A stretch of 64,000 bases of DNA from Amoebidium appalachense (GCA_963693365.1 CAVNZM010000004.1:14260001-14324000), one strand, 5' to 3'; shown: positions 1-11,427, counted from the first letter of the stretch. The notes: generated from the sequence alone by a model not told the origin. Numbers and translations: made by a program.

Positions 1-753
1 GCCAATCAAAAGAACGAAAACTACATTATCCAATCTGACATATACTAATCCGTCTCAGCAGATCAGCCTAAGTCTACGATGGGGGGGACAGGGGGGGGGG
101 GGGGGGGGTGGCCCGGGTCCACAGATCATCAAGATCAAGTCCGGGGCCTCAAGATAGCTGTACAGCTGCGTGCATCTTGCCTCTGCCGGCGCAGGGCAGG
201 ACCACGTCAGCTGGGGCAGCCGACCAATAGAATTCTAATTAGTGTGTAGGATAGATCGTAGGAGGACTTAGGAATGTGATTGTTCGGGCAGAAGCCCTTT
301 TGTAAGTATTGGCAAGGTTTGATAGTGTATGTTGCCAAACGTATTTATATATTTAGATGTAGAGGAAAGGGGGGAGGGAAGGGGGGGGAGGATAGTATGA
401 AATGTAGATTTAGACTCTGCGGTGCCACTAGGGGGAGGGTGAGGGGTGAGACATGGATAAATATATTGGTTTGAGTAGATCGACTTAGCTCGTGCAGGCG
501 CACGATAAAGTAGATCGGAATGTTTGGAATGTGGCATCGTAGGGGGGCCAGGTGATGATGATCTTTGAGGGCACGGCCTTGATGGCCTCAGTTGTGACTT
601 AGCCTCATTCCGTACGGATCTAAGTTTTGCCCGTCGGAGCCTGGTCTGAATAAACTTTACCGTTTTTCCGTACACGTTCGTTCCTTTTCGTGTGTGTACA
701 CTTAGTAGAGTGCCGCGTCTCTAGTACATACACGATAGGATACGACACAATCA
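1..753. other. Intergenic, no gene recognised
   Basis: No convincing coding region. The first 40 bases resemble 4168-4206 (shared start GCCAATCAAAAGAACGAAA), so the window may open inside another copy of the repeat that precedes 4203-4378. Poly-G runs occur at about 79-108 and 369-390. Short open frames on either strand are low-complexity or unsupported. Confidence 0.5.
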
Positions 754-912
754 CAAAGACGAAAACTATGAGGGTAACATAAATCGATCGAAATGCCTGT
801 CGACACATAACTAATGAAAGTAATCTTCTAATGAAAGTACGGAAACATTTAACAAAATGAAACCACTTATGTAACTATTAGTTCACATCATATATTTATA
901 CATGTTCTTAAC
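754..912 (+). repeat. Left copy of ~160-175 bp direct repeat flanking the copia fragment
   Basis: The sequence from AAAGACGAAAACTATGAGGG to TTTATACATGTTCTTAAC recurs almost unchanged at 4203-4378. The right copy has a small extra segment in the middle (an additional AATCTTCTAATGAAAGT-like unit). Direct orientation on both sides of the copia remnant fits solo or partial LTR sequence, or a segmental duplication. No TG...CA termini or target-site duplication could be fixed by eye. Confidence 0.7.
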
Positions 913-1291
913 TTGATATATATGTATTTAAATAAGTTTCTTTATAGAGACGAACATAAATATATGTGTGAGTTAATAGTGACTAGATGTATAATTACTT
1001 AATTTATTTAAGAAAGAGTTTCTAAACTTTAGTTTAATCGGAAGTTGGAATGCGTATGCTCTGTCGGAATGTGTTTTTCTATCTTCTGATAGAACCGATT
1101 GGTTCTCCCTCTTTAGTTGTGATAAGATGATAAGTCGCAAGTACAAAAGGAACCGAGAGCACAATAAAGAATCAGTTGTTGTTTAAATCTTTCAATGTCT
1201 CGTGAACAACTCCGATTGCTTTCTCACTAATGTGTTAGTCGTGTTTTACATGACACCTCTGTGCACTCTGCTCCCTTAGACCCGTACAAAA
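913..1291. other. AT-rich spacer, nothing recognised
   Basis: AT-rich stretch between the direct repeat and the first recognisable copia codons. No open frame with family similarity was seen. It could be the unrecognisable 5' part of the decayed retrotransposon. Confidence 0.4.
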
Positions 1292-1739
1292 ATAACAGCT
1301 GAGGCCCTCCAACATGCTGCCTACATCGTCAACGTCACCCCTTGCACGGCTGCCAACGGTCGTACTCCATTCGAGGTTTTCTACGGTGTCAAGCCCGAGA
1401 TCTCCGAGCCCAAAGTGTTTGGTTGCGCTGCCTACACTCATGCGCCAGCCTCCAAACGGAACAAGCTGGCCCCCACGGTCAAACTCGGCATGTATATTGG
1501 CTATGATCTTCAATCACACTGTCATCGGATATTCAACTCAACCACTGTGGCACCCATCGTGTCGGCCTCTTCCGTGACGTGATTTTCGACGAATCAGCTT
1601 ATATCCCGTCCGAGATCCCATCGGCACTGCCAACCCCCGACACCTCTGCCACCTCGACCACCCCGACCCCCACCGTTGAGACTGAAGATGACGTTTGCCT
1701 GGTGGACTCCGACCCCCCTCCTGCTGTTGTCTTTCCACC

Positions 1740-1772
<33 letters not shown>

Positions 1773-3081
1773 ACCGGCCCCCCTGCTCCCGTGCGCGTTC
1801 AGCGTGCCGACATCCATCCAGCCCCTGGCAACGTCACCCCCATCCGGCCCGGCTCCCCCGACAATTTCCACTCGGCCCCGTCAAGCCCGGAGGCCCCCCC
1901 CCCCTGCAATTCCGAACTTCCATGTTCCCCCCCCCACCGTCTCCACCCCACCCGGTTCCTGCATCCCGTCGTTCTGCCCGTTTGCAGGGCAAGGTTGGCC
2001 TTCAAGTCACCACCACCCTGCCTGTTCCCCCCGGTCCTCCCATCAACATCGACCAGCTACCCAAACTTGTCCGTCAACTGTGCTCCGGCCCCAATGGTGA
2101 CCAGGTCAAGTCAGCCCTTACTGCTGAGTGATGATCAAGCCTTCGTCGACAAAGACATCTTTGAACTCGTTGACCCTCCCCCTGGTGCTAACATCGTCGG
2201 ATTCAAGTGGATTGTCTCTGAGAAAACTCCTAACTCGGCTGGTGACATCAAGATCAACGCCCGTGGTGTTGCTCAAGGCTTCAGTCAGCAATACGGTGTT
2301 GAAGGCTATGAGTTGATTGAGAGCCCTGACGGTCATCCGGCCGGCTGCTCTCCGTGCCATCCTTGCTCTGGCCGTTGTTGAAGGTCATGACATCCATCAA
2401 CTCGACGTGTCTACGGCCTTCAACTCAACAGCCCACTCACCGAGACCATCTACATGAAACAGCCACCGGGATTCATCACCATGGCCACCCTTGGCAAGGT
2501 CTGGAGACTCAAGAAAGCTCTGTATGGCCTCAAGCAAGCCTCCAAGGCCTGGTACGACTTTCTCGACGGTATCCTTCTTGCCCATGGTCTGACGCGTACT
2601 AAGACTGACCCGTGCATCTACCTCTGGTTCTTCCCCGACAACGATGTGGTCCGGGCTGGCAACTACGTCGATGACTCCACTATCACCAACACCCGGGGTT
2701 CTACTGCTGCCAGTGACCTGGCTGTCCACATCAGCAAGATGGCCAGCTGTCATATGAGCCCATTCGACCACTATGATCGGTGTTGATTTTAATCACTCCG
2801 ACCCCCACCACCTACACATGCACCAGAGGTCTTACATCATGGACATCATCCACAACTTCAACCTCACCGATGCCAAGTCCAAGTCTACCCCCATACCCGC
2901 AGGCACCACCGTCTCCCTGGCTGACTGCCCCCCCCAACCGTTCACCGTGCCCTACCGTGAGTTACTCGGCCGTCTTTTCTGGGTGGCACGGTGCACACGT
3001 CCCGACATTGCCTATGCCATCGGCTTCCTTTCACACTGCACCACTGTGTCTCTGCTTCCGTCCCAAATACATAATATATAA
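1292..3081 (+). mobile_element. Degenerate Ty1/copia retrotransposon fragment (integrase end, reverse transcriptase)
   Basis: Three or more reading frames together spell the end of a copia integrase, then a proline-rich linker with a long C run, then most of the reverse transcriptase. Integrase-side signs in frame from 1292 are NGRTPFEVFYGVKP and VFGCAAYTHAP; LFRDVIFDES follows in another frame near 1576. RT signs are KDIFELVDPPPGANIVGFKW (around 2155-2215), MKQPPGFI and LKKALYGLKQASKAWYDF (2454-2560), the catalytic YVDD at 2664-2675, and RELLGRLFWVARCTRPDIAY (2958-3020). Frames change near 1530-1580, 2330-2400 and 2770. Gag, protease, most of integrase and RNase H are absent. This is a dead, truncated copy. 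The copia assignment is firm; the clade is not determined. Confidence 0.88.
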
Positions 3082-4202
3082 TTTCACAGAAAGAGCACAA
3101 AGAAGGAAAGCAGACACGAATACAAACAAAGCTAAGACACGTACATACTTCAAGGCTCTTGCTGTCATACGTGGTGACGTATTCCGTTAGAGGGGAAGGG
3201 AGGGGGGAGGGGAGGGGGAAGGGAGGAATGTGGTCAGTCTTCGGATTGCACAGTCGGGTTTTATGACGGTTTGGCAAAAATTAATGTACTACTAGGGTGA
3301 AGGGGGATCATTGCCAGTGTGGAGCTGAGTCCAAATTTGTACGTAAGTGTGTGGTGTCAGATATGGAGGTGGCTTTACCTTTTATGACACCAGGTGGGTT
3401 GGGAGAGAGGGGGGGGGGGGGGGGGGGGGATGAGGGGGGGAAGGAATGGTTCTCTGTGGGGGGGGGACTTAGAAGCTTAGGGGAAGGTATTGGTAGGAAA
3501 GGGCAGGTATATATGTGTTTTCAGGAGCAGAGCTGCCAATACATGTTGGAATCTTACCAGTCTCTGAGGCAGATAACTCCTTCTGCTGAGATGTAGTGTT
3601 GCCCTCACTTGCTGAACCGTTATGGAAGGTGGCCCTAGCATCATGTGAGGTGGTTCCCCCGGATGAAGGACGACGACCGCCATCCTCATCACCACTCGAC
3701 TGGTCCGGTTCATGCATCCATGTGCACAAAGAATGTGTAGTCAGCACCTTTTGTGCCATGCAAACATGGTGCCTGCAAATGTAGCAGAGGCTATCCCCCC
3801 CCCCCCCCCCCCCCCTTCCCCCCCCACTCTCACACACTCCCACACACCCATACAACACACCAATCCCCTGTGTTTCCCCCCATGTCCCTCTCCCCCACCC
3901 CCCCCCCCCCCCAGACCCCCTTCCCCCGGTGACCCTCTCCCTCCCCGATCCCCCCCCCCCCCCCCCTGTTATTTTGTATGGGTTTTAACGGAGAAGCAGA
4001 GTGCACAGAAGGGTGTTATGATATACACAACACAGAGACACACGGGAGAAACACAACCGGAGAGGTGGAACGATTTCTGGGACCATATGAAATGATTTCA
4101 ACTGCTTGATACTAGTATTTATTTCAAGATGAAGTTCCTTTTATACTCAGGAATGTGAAATCGATAAGCCAATCAAAAGAACGAAACCCCTTTTATCCAA
4201 TC
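3082..4202. other. Low-complexity spacer after the copia fragment
   Basis: Homopurine and poly-G/poly-C tracts (3193-3225, 3410-3440, 3797-3835, 3898-3966) with no supported gene. It may be the retrotransposon 3' end, but no polypurine tract or LTR boundary could be placed. Confidence 0.4.
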
Positions 4203-4378
4203 AGAAAGACGAAAACTATGAGGGTAAAATAAATCGATCAAAATGCCTGTCGACACAGAAGATAAATCGCAATCTTCTAATGAAAGTAATCTTCTAATGA
4301 AAGTACGGAAACATTTAACAAAATGAAACAACTTATGTATCTATTAGTTCACATCATATATTTATACATGTTCTTAAC
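4203..4378 (+). repeat. Right copy of the direct repeat flanking the copia fragment
   Basis: Near-identical to 754-912, including AAATCGATC, CCTGTCGACACA, AAAGTACGGAAACATTTAAC and CATATATTTATACATGTTC. It carries an internal partial duplication of the AATCTTCTAATGAAAGT unit. It ends about 55 bp before the inverted-repeat element at 4434. Confidence 0.7.
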
Positions 4379-4433
4379 ATAACACGTCTAAATATAAGTA
4401 TTCCTAATAGCTGGGGAGCTTAGAGCAATTCTA

Positions 4434-5484
4434 CAGTAAACCGCTCGAATTTGGGACGATTTGAATCCCGTCATAAATTTGGGACACTTTTAATTGGCCC
4501 TCCGGACTTGGGTCCATTATTACGTTTTTCCCGTCCTTTTTGAATGCCAGCGTGTCTGGTTGGCTGCCCAACCCGGCAGCCAAGTTTGAAAATAAAGGGC
4601 CGTTTTCTACCAACCACCACAGCAGAGCAAAGCACATCCTCTTTCGAAAACATAGGAACTCCTCATCCTCACTCTAAGGATTTCCTCTCACGTAGCCTCA
4701 CATCTTTCATATGCTTTGTACTTTTAATGCCCATTTATCACACACCCTTGCCCCACAGACAGAATGGGGTTCCCAACATGAGTGCACAAGGGCAGAAAAG
4801 GCGCAAGCCCACAGCAGAGGAGATAGAGGCAGCGTTTCTAGAACACAAAAATAAGACACATGAAGAGCGATGTGATTTAGTTGCAGAGCACCGTGACGTG
4901 AAGCATAATATTTATTCTTACAGGGAAGTACCCGTTTTATCAGTATCCATACCCCGGACAGATGTAGAGGTATGCTAACAGTACAGGAAGAGCATGCGTG
5001 TGTAGGTTGCACTTGTAGTACAGAACGACGCCTTTAGTCACAGGCAATAGGTTGTATGATGTGTTCAGTTTATTTTGTAAAAAAAGGCACCCTTGAAGCC
5101 TCGTTGAGTGTACAGACTGGTTTGAAAGCTAGAGAAGGCCCCAGGGGTGGGCAACGGTGAAAGGAACAGCGAGACCACACCCAGCTGGTGCATGTGCGTC
5201 AGCATGTTCGTCTGCATATACGTCTATGCAACACGTGTCCCAAATAAAAATGCATTTTGAATTCAGAATGAAATTTGCAAGATGATACCCTAGGCTACAT
5301 TCACGTGTCTAAGTCGTCGGAAACGTGTTTTATGAACCTCAGCGCTTATATACTGGGGTAGCCATGTGCCAGGGCTTGCTGGGGATGCTCGAATGTTCCA
5401 GAAAAAAGCTAAAAATAGCTACCCATAAGCGCTCGATCAGCGATGACGCGAAAAGCCTTTGTCCCAAATTCGAGCGGTTTACTG
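4434..5484. mobile_element. 1,051 bp DNA transposon with 24 bp TIRs and TA flanks (Tc1/mariner, pogo/Tigger-like)
   Basis: The left terminus 4434-4457 begins CAGTAAACCGCTCG and is repeated exactly in inverse orientation at 5461-5484. Both ends are immediately flanked by TA (4432-4433 and 5485-5486), the duplication expected for the Tc1/mariner superfamily. Termini starting CAGT are typical of the pogo/Tigger branch (family knowledge). The left end also has a sub-terminal echo of TTTGGGAC at 4477-4485. No DDE transposase is recognisable, so it is probably non-autonomous. An open frame inside (about 4544-4978, with GQKRRKPTAEEIEAAF) has no family I recognise. Confidence 0.85.
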
Positions 5485-6689
5485 TACGTCGTGGGAAAAG
5501 AAGGAAAAGGAATGAGGATAGAAAGGAATGGAATGGGAAAGGAATCGAGTAGAATGAAGGAGGAATGCAGGTTACTATATTTGAGAAAATATAACGAGAT
5601 CTGATTGGACAACTTATTTAGACATTGACGCAAACAACATTACGTGTGCGCGGGCCAAATGGCTCGATGTGTACACAGATCTAAGACTCTGGGATATCTG
5701 TGTACACGGAAACGGAAAGGAAAGAAAGAAAGGAAGAAAGGAAATTTTTTAAAGGGAAAAGGAAACGAACTACAACAAACTAATAAACATGTGTAAACTC
5801 AACTTCTAAGTCTTGCCGTTAATCATGGGTAGATGACACCCTTCCCCTCCCCTCTCTCTAACATAAAAAAAAGCAGCCTCGTGAAAAACCACTGAAAAAC
5901 TGTGCATTATGACACAACCATATATTTATTACCTTCGGGCCCTGAGCCACCTGAGAGGTGTAGAGTCCTGGATGACTCTTCATCAAATCAAATGCAAATC
6001 GATGTAGATATACGGTGGATATTTTCGGAAAAACTTTGCACCTTTCACACAACACACTTAGCCACACTTATGTCAGGCCCCACCGCATTATTGGCAAGCG
6101 ATATGGACCACGTACCTACTATGAGCCTGCTAAATAGGTGCTTTCAATCTTTCTTCTGTACGTATACATAGAATACAGACAGATAGCTATATAAAAAGAG
6201 AAAAATAAAAAAGTGTACCTATGCGTAGTAATACGTTATGTTCAATTCAGGATATATTTGCACTAGGTAAGGGGGGGGGGGGGAGATCGGCGAGGGTCCG
6301 GAGGGGGGGGGGGGGGGGGCATGAGAGGGGGAAAGGAGTGAATTTCCCATCGTAAGTATGAGCACCGTGTACTGTAATGCACATTTTGGGGCGGTGCCGG
6401 ATATATTTATACACTGCCTGCAGGCAAAAGTAGCAATAGGTGCTCGCGGAATACATTATTTCTAACTACATTTTGAATAAAACAAATACTAACATATTTC
6501 TTTATAATATAGCCTGATATAAAGCCTCACTAGTATTTAGTCCATATGCACCATTGTACGTACTGATGATACGGGGGTCGCATGCTGAGTCGCATGTCAC
6601 GCGGCAGCGTACGGCCTACAATTTCCAGCCCTGCGCCAGCGCTGGCAGGTTGTGTGACGTCATCTGTATGACGTCATTTGCGGGTCGGC
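5485..6689. other. Intergenic, no gene recognised
   Basis: Contains purine-rich GGAAAGG-type tracts (5490-5560, 5705-5770), two poly-G runs near 6270-6285 and 6303-6320, and AT-rich sequence around 6460-6530. Short open frames such as 5902-6171 lack any recognisable motif. Confidence 0.4.
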
Positions 6690-6779
6690 CCGGGAACCAG
6701 TGTTTCGAGCCGGGAACCACTGTTTCAAATTGGGGAACTGAGGTTTCGAGCCGGGAAGCACGATTCTGGCCCGGGAACT
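6690..6779 (+). repeat. Short tandem repeat, 20-21 bp unit, about 4.5 copies
   Basis: Imperfect units of the form CCGGGAACCAGTGTTTCGAG follow one another, with CCGGGAA or TGGGGAA at each start and TTTCGAG, TTTCAAAT or TTCTGGC at the ends. The motif decays into 6780-6815. GGGAAC palindromic cores recur, so binding sites are possible, but no function is shown. Confidence 0.65.
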
Positions 6780-6825
6780 AGCCCCTGGATTCGACCCTTA
6801 TTTTTTCCCGGGAACTGCATTCCAG

Positions 6826-7029
6826 CTGCACCGTATCACTGAGGTGCTGATTGCAAATCGAATAGATGCATATGCCATAGCCCTTGTGCCATCAAGTACG
6901 CGGGGGCGGGATAGGCGGGAACAGGCTAAGTACATACGTGACTGGGAAGAGCAGGAATACACAGATAGACTATCCTTTCATAACAACTGCCCCAAGCAAC
7001 CAGCACGCACGGTGAAAGAGCTGACGTAA
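6826..7029 (+). CDS. Possible terminal exon or short hypothetical protein
   Basis: An open frame from a plausible acceptor (ATTCCAG before 6826) to TAA at 7027-7029 has protein-like composition, for example VLIANRIDAYAIALVPSS and KYIRDWEEQEYTDR. It has no ATG near the start, so if real it would be the last exon of a gene whose earlier exons I could not find. No family recognised. It could equally be a transposon relic. Confidence 0.25.
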   Translation: MHRITEVLIANRIDAYAIALVPSSTRGRDRREQAKYIRDWEEQEYTDRLSFHNNCPKQPARTVKELT

Positions 7030-7251
7030 AGCTAGCTTATAACTCAACACATGTAATGAACGAGCATGTGCAGCCTTTGAAAAAACCACATGAATATAGG
7101 GCACACACACACCACGCACACGTAGTGTTGCGAAACTTGGCACACACCAAGCATATTTAGTGTAGTGTAACTCCACGCACATATAGCGACCTTGTGGTGT
7201 AACACAAGAACCACGTGCAGACCAGGCCCTGCGCCAAGAAAAGCCACACCT

Positions 7252-8586
7252 ATGCATACGAGCAGTGTTTATGCTACAAACACGCGCTTGAAGATGACTA
7301 GCTTTAAGACCACCTATGAGACCACTGACGAGACACCACTTGAGGTTTCTTGTGTGGACACCCCCAAGGACGATATATCTGCAAGGGCAAACCCCAAAAC
7401 ATGCGCACCAGAGGAGTCACTGGTAGGTACAGTGAATACGCTCTCCAAGGTCGAGGCCAAGAGGAGGGCCAAGGAGGAAGAGAGGGCCAGGAGGGCCGCA
7501 AAAGCACACCGCAGGTATCAGATGTGGTCCTTTCTGGGGTTTGTGATCATCTTTAGCCTGCTGGGCGGCATGGAGGTGGCCGTATTGCTGTTGCTGCGCG
7601 GTGTGCCTGCAAGTCCCAAACCACCCTTGGGCACAGTGATAGGCGTGGCGAGGGAGCTGGAGGCCGCAGCGTCGTACATACCAACACACCCAAATGCCAC
7701 CCTTGCGCAAAAGGCAGGCAACCTCAAGCAGATTATGGCGCTGGTCAAAAAGTACGAGCAGGTGGTGGCCGTGGCCTACACCGACACCCACACCATGGCG
7801 CTGTACTGCATAGCCCCCGTGGCCATAGAGTTTGTGCTGTTTTTGCTGGTGGGTGTTTTTTTTGTCATCAATCGAGACAGCAAGGAGGTCAAGTCCCGTG
7901 GCCGCCCGTTCCTGATCCATTTCTTCATCGCGGGGGTCTTGACGCACATATCGTCGGCCTTCCTCACGTTTGTGCCCTGCTTGTTGTTCGTCAAATTCCC
8001 CCGCAAACTAAGTCTGACCAATGCCGAGGACCTGGCAGCGGCAGGAGAGCTTATTGCCACCGAGGTGCTGATAGCAGCTAGTGCCACGCTGTCATGTGTG
8101 CTCTTCACCCTGGGCGCACTGATGCAGCGCCAGAGGATCATACGGCAGATCTTCGACAAATCAACACGGCTCAACAGGGACCTGAGGTACATGAAGCTGT
8201 TCTGGGTGCACTTTGTCACGTCCGGCATAGTGGTCGCATGCTTAATCGTGTGGCGAATATGGTTTGCCCTCGACGTCAACCAGAGATTCTGGGCGTTGGG
8301 TTCGCTTCTGGGGGTGATCATCTTTTATATGTGCTATTTTCTCTTTCTGATTTTCGCCACGAAGCACGCGGTTGTAGTGTTCAGTGACTTTGCTTTGAAC
8401 GTTCGTGCCTTCGTGTGGTTGGCAACAGCAACCCTTGCCATTGTTATCTTCCACCTCATATACCCCCACGAGGTTGCGCTAGTGTTCTTTGCTTATGCAG
8501 CTGTGTCTCGTGCGGCTGTTACCATATCCCTCATAGACATAGCATTTAGTCTTATGCTCATACACAACCTAGCAACAGAATTGTAG
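7252..8586 (+). CDS. Predicted eight-helix membrane protein, family unknown
   Basis: Intronless open frame of 444 residues from the ATG at 7252; a second in-frame ATG at 7294 would also serve. After a ~65-residue polar N-terminus comes a charged, probably helical KRRAKEEERARRAAKAHRR stretch. Hydrophobic segments follow, beginning near FVIIFSLLGGMEVAVLLLL, APVAIEFVLFLLVGVFFVI, FFIAGVLTHISSAFLTFV, VLIAASATLSCVLFTLGAL, HFVTSGIVVACLIVWRIW, LLGVIIFYMCYFLFLIFAT, VWLATATLAIVIFHLIYP, and a last one ending FSLMLIHNLATEL. The loop after helix 1 (about 60 residues) is probably extracytoplasmic. I recognise no transporter, receptor or channel signature. Clean codons over 1.3 kb and clear topology support a real gene. 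Function unknown. Confidence 0.75.
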   Translation: MHTSSVYATNTRLKMTSFKTTYETTDETPLEVSCVDTPKDDISARANPKTCAPEESLVGTVNTLSKVEAKRRAKEEERARRAAKAHRRYQMWSFLGFVIIFSLLGGMEVAVLLLLRGVPASPKPPLGTVIGVARELEAAASYIPTHPNATLAQKAGNLKQIMALVKKYEQVVAVAYTDTHTMALYCIAPVAIEFVLFLLVGVFFVINRDSKEVKSRGRPFLIHFFIAGVLTHISSAFLTFVPCLLFVKFPRKLSLTNAEDLAAAGELIATEVLIAASATLSCVLFTLGALMQRQRIIRQIFDKSTRLNRDLRYMKLFWVHFVTSGIVVACLIVWRIWFALDVNQRFWALGSLLGVIIFYMCYFLFLIFATKHAVVVFSDFALNVRAFVWLATATLAIVIFHLIYPHEVALVFFAYAAVSRAAVTISLIDIAFSLMLIHNLATEL

Positions 8587-9635
8587 AATACGGCTTCACA
8601 TGTGGGTGGGCCAACAAAAACAGTCGGAAAGTTGCAAAGTACCAATAGGGTGAGGTTTAGGTAGTTTGTTGGTTCTGTATGAGTATAAACACGTGGGTGC
8701 TCACGTGATTACGTATAAATGGATAGACACAGAAACAGACACAAACATACACACTGTGGCCCACAGGCGTGCAAGTCCGCATGCGTGAACACACACGTAC
8801 AAACACACACGTACACACATACACACACACACACAATACCCACACACACACACACACAGACACATACATGCACACACACGTACACACACACCGTCACACA
8901 CACACACACACACACACCCACACCCACACCCACACACACACACATCACGCGCGGCAGGCACGCACACATACACACGCACATACTATGACCCACACGCATA
9001 CTCGCGCACACACAAACACACACAGTTAATATACGTTGCTAAAATTCATCCTAATCCGCCGGAAAGGTACTGATTTCTGCTGCATGATAGCCTTAAAGTT
9101 TATCGTGTTTTCTGAAAGCCTTAAGATTATTCTTTTTTTTCCCCCTTCATCAGTAGATAGTCTTTTAACATACGGTTGCAGGAGCATTTAAGGTTATGGG
9201 GCGAAGTGGTAATGCTACGGTATAGACATGTTGTGGTTTACCAGTAGTTTCTGAAAAACTACCAAAAAAGTAGGAATATGTATGCATGTGGATATTGATG
9301 GTGGCCATACACAGTACTATTAACCGGCTAGTCACAGTGAAGCTTAGTATTAGACGAGTGCAAAGCCAGTAACCCTTCTTTCATGACAGTCACATCTTTG
9401 CTATCCCTCAGACCTTGTCTGCCCTAATAAATTTGGGGCCCACCCACGCTTTCAAGTCAAGCAGGATTTGAATAGGTAAATGACTTGAGCCTCCGGCCTA
9501 CCGTTTGGTTTCTTTAACTTTTGCACATACATACACGATGTCGTACTTCCTTGCAAGTTTGTATACTACGTGGCTCGTTGTGTACCACACGACACTAGAC
9601 CCGATGAAAGCATACACCTTGAAAAACTAAGCCTT
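8587..9635. other. Intergenic with CA-rich microsatellite
   Basis: About 8778-9018 is an impure (CA)n tract interrupted by CACGTACA and GCACGC units. The remainder is AT-rich without recognisable genes. An ATG at 9538 opens a 30-codon frame that stops at 9630; it may be a displaced N-terminus of the next ORF or an upstream ORF. Confidence 0.45.
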
Positions 9636-10067
9636 ATGTCTCGTTTTATATATACTGACCGCCTCAACCATATTGCCAAATATGGCACTCGCAAATGTAT
9701 AACACCTAAATACATATCACCTTCCTGTAGAACTGGTCTTTCTCTAGCTGATGGTATTATTGATCAATTACCACGCTTTTACTGTACACGTGCTATACAG
9801 TGGAGATCTAATAAGTATAAGGTGGCATCATTTGCATGCCCAAACAACACACACACACACCAGTTTAACCGGTCATGTATCGCCAAATGTAGTTTGATAG
9901 ACCACATAATACCGCAACACACACACGTCACATTCACAACAGACACCCAGAAAGATAGCCTACCTATAAATTACAACATCCTTGATTTTATACTAAACAC
10001 GCGTAACTACGACCTGTTTATTAGATGTATTGATTGGCTTGAGAAACGCATCACTACAAAATTCTAG
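9636..10067 (+). CDS. Hypothetical protein, possible paralogue of the 10876-11427 ORF
   Basis: 143 codons from the ATG at 9636; the frame is open further upstream to about 9570 without an ATG. The product is hydrophilic, rich in I, R, Y and H, with no signal or TM segment. Its C-terminus (ILDFILNTRNYDLFIRC, then IDWLEK) parallels the reverse-strand neighbour (ILDHLINAAQYDIVIRC, then LNFLSE). A central AIQWRSNKYKVASFACP parallels MIMAWRCNRFLVSPARM there. I do not recognise the family. The ORF ends just before a 120 bp (CA)n tract. Confidence 0.45.
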   Translation: MSRFIYTDRLNHIAKYGTRKCITPKYISPSCRTGLSLADGIIDQLPRFYCTRAIQWRSNKYKVASFACPNNTHTHQFNRSCIAKCSLIDHIIPQHTHVTFTTDTQKDSLPINYNILDFILNTRNYDLFIRCIDWLEKRITTKF

Positions 10068-10074
10068 CGCACGC

Positions 10075-10310
<236 letters not shown>

Positions 10311-10875
10311 ACCCCAACTAATTGATTTCTCCTTGTAGTCTTTATGGTGTCTCGTAGAGAAAGTAAACCCGGTGATATATAGTCATCACCCGACATCTAT
10401 GTACGTGATCATGATATACCGCTGAGGGGATATTCCGAGCAAAACCCCCCCCATACCTGAGACTGGTTTCTCTTTGCCTCGAGTAACCAGCGTAAACCCC
10501 GTATGTATGTAGTGCTGATGTCGAGGCTACACCAAGACCAACATGTTGGTGGCCTTGGGCTACGTATACACTTACCTCGCTACAGTGTACATACCATATG
10601 ATATACTGAGGGCATTGTGATTCGTGAGTGTACGTAGTAGTACATAGATGCATGCAGGACATGTACGCGTAAGATATGTGTGGCATGTGACGTTCAGTGC
10701 GACGTTCAGTACATGGGGTTTACACACTTTTTATTGCGTGGACACTGCCGGAGGCCCAGCCACATTCGATGGCCTACTGCGTTTTCCAGCACAGCCAATC
10801 AAATGCAGCCAGTGACATATGTACATGCTAGGCAACAATGAGCGCCATCGTAGTATCTGACACCCCTATTACATA
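10311..10875. other. Intergenic between the two opposed ORFs
   Basis: Unique sequence with no coding signal that I can support. A short direct duplication GTGCGACGTTCAGT / GACGTTCAGT lies near 10690-10710. Confidence 0.4.
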
Positions 10876-11427
10876 TTATGGGTAAGCAGATGCTAGCATC
10901 GGTAGCTCCGAAAGAAAGTTAAGGCACCGGATCACAATATCATACTGTGCAGCATTAATAAGGTGATCTAGGATAGTCATCTTAAAACGGATATATTGAG
11001 GAAGAGAGGAAGAAAAGAGAATAAAACCGCCAATAACCTCCGGTTCTAATACATTAGCTAACAGGTTGCATTTATTGATAGATATGCAGCCGCGAGTAAA
11101 CCGCCCCCCACACATATTACACATACGAGCAGGAGACACCAGAAACCGATTACACCGCCAAGCCATAATCATCTTTGCGTTTTTACACCACACCACATTA
11201 CGAATAAACGAATCTATGTATGAACGAGACTCTCTAACCGTATCCGCCATATAGGCTACTAGTAGTTGGTGTTTTTGCGGTCCTAACACCGGAAGGGACT
11301 CAACACGTAGAGTAAAAAGATATCTATCAGCCATAGACTTGAAACTATTCATATTCACACTATGATCTAGCCGTACCTCCGGGGGGGTCGCCAGCCATTC
11401 CACATAGTACATGGCGGGCCGCGGCAT
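10876..11427 (-). CDS. Hypothetical protein, possible paralogue of the 9636-10067 ORF
   Basis: Reverse-strand frame of 183 codons from the ATG at 11427 (open to 11487 without ATG) to TAA at 10876-10878. The product has a basic central part with a cysteine cluster (MCNMCGGRF) that could bind a metal. Its C-terminal segment ILDHLINAAQYDIVIRC resembles ILDFILNTRNYDLFIRC in the opposed neighbour. No known domain recognised. Codon quality and length argue for a gene; the start is uncertain. Confidence 0.5.
   Translation of the reverse strand: MPRPAMYYVEWLATPPEVRLDHSVNMNSFKSMADRYLFTLRVESLPVLGPQKHQLLVAYMADTVRESRSYIDSFIRNVVWCKNAKMIMAWRCNRFLVSPARMCNMCGGRFTRGCISINKCNLLANVLEPEVIGGFILFSSSLPQYIRFKMTILDHLINAAQYDIVIRCLNFLSELPMLASAYP

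Noticed and set aside
1292-3081. Active retrotransposon
   Set aside because: Several frameshifts, missing gag, protease, most of integrase and RNase H.
4544-4978. ORF inside the TIR element as its transposase
   Set aside because: 145 codons with no DDE triad or HTH motif that I recognise; too short for a pogo transposase.
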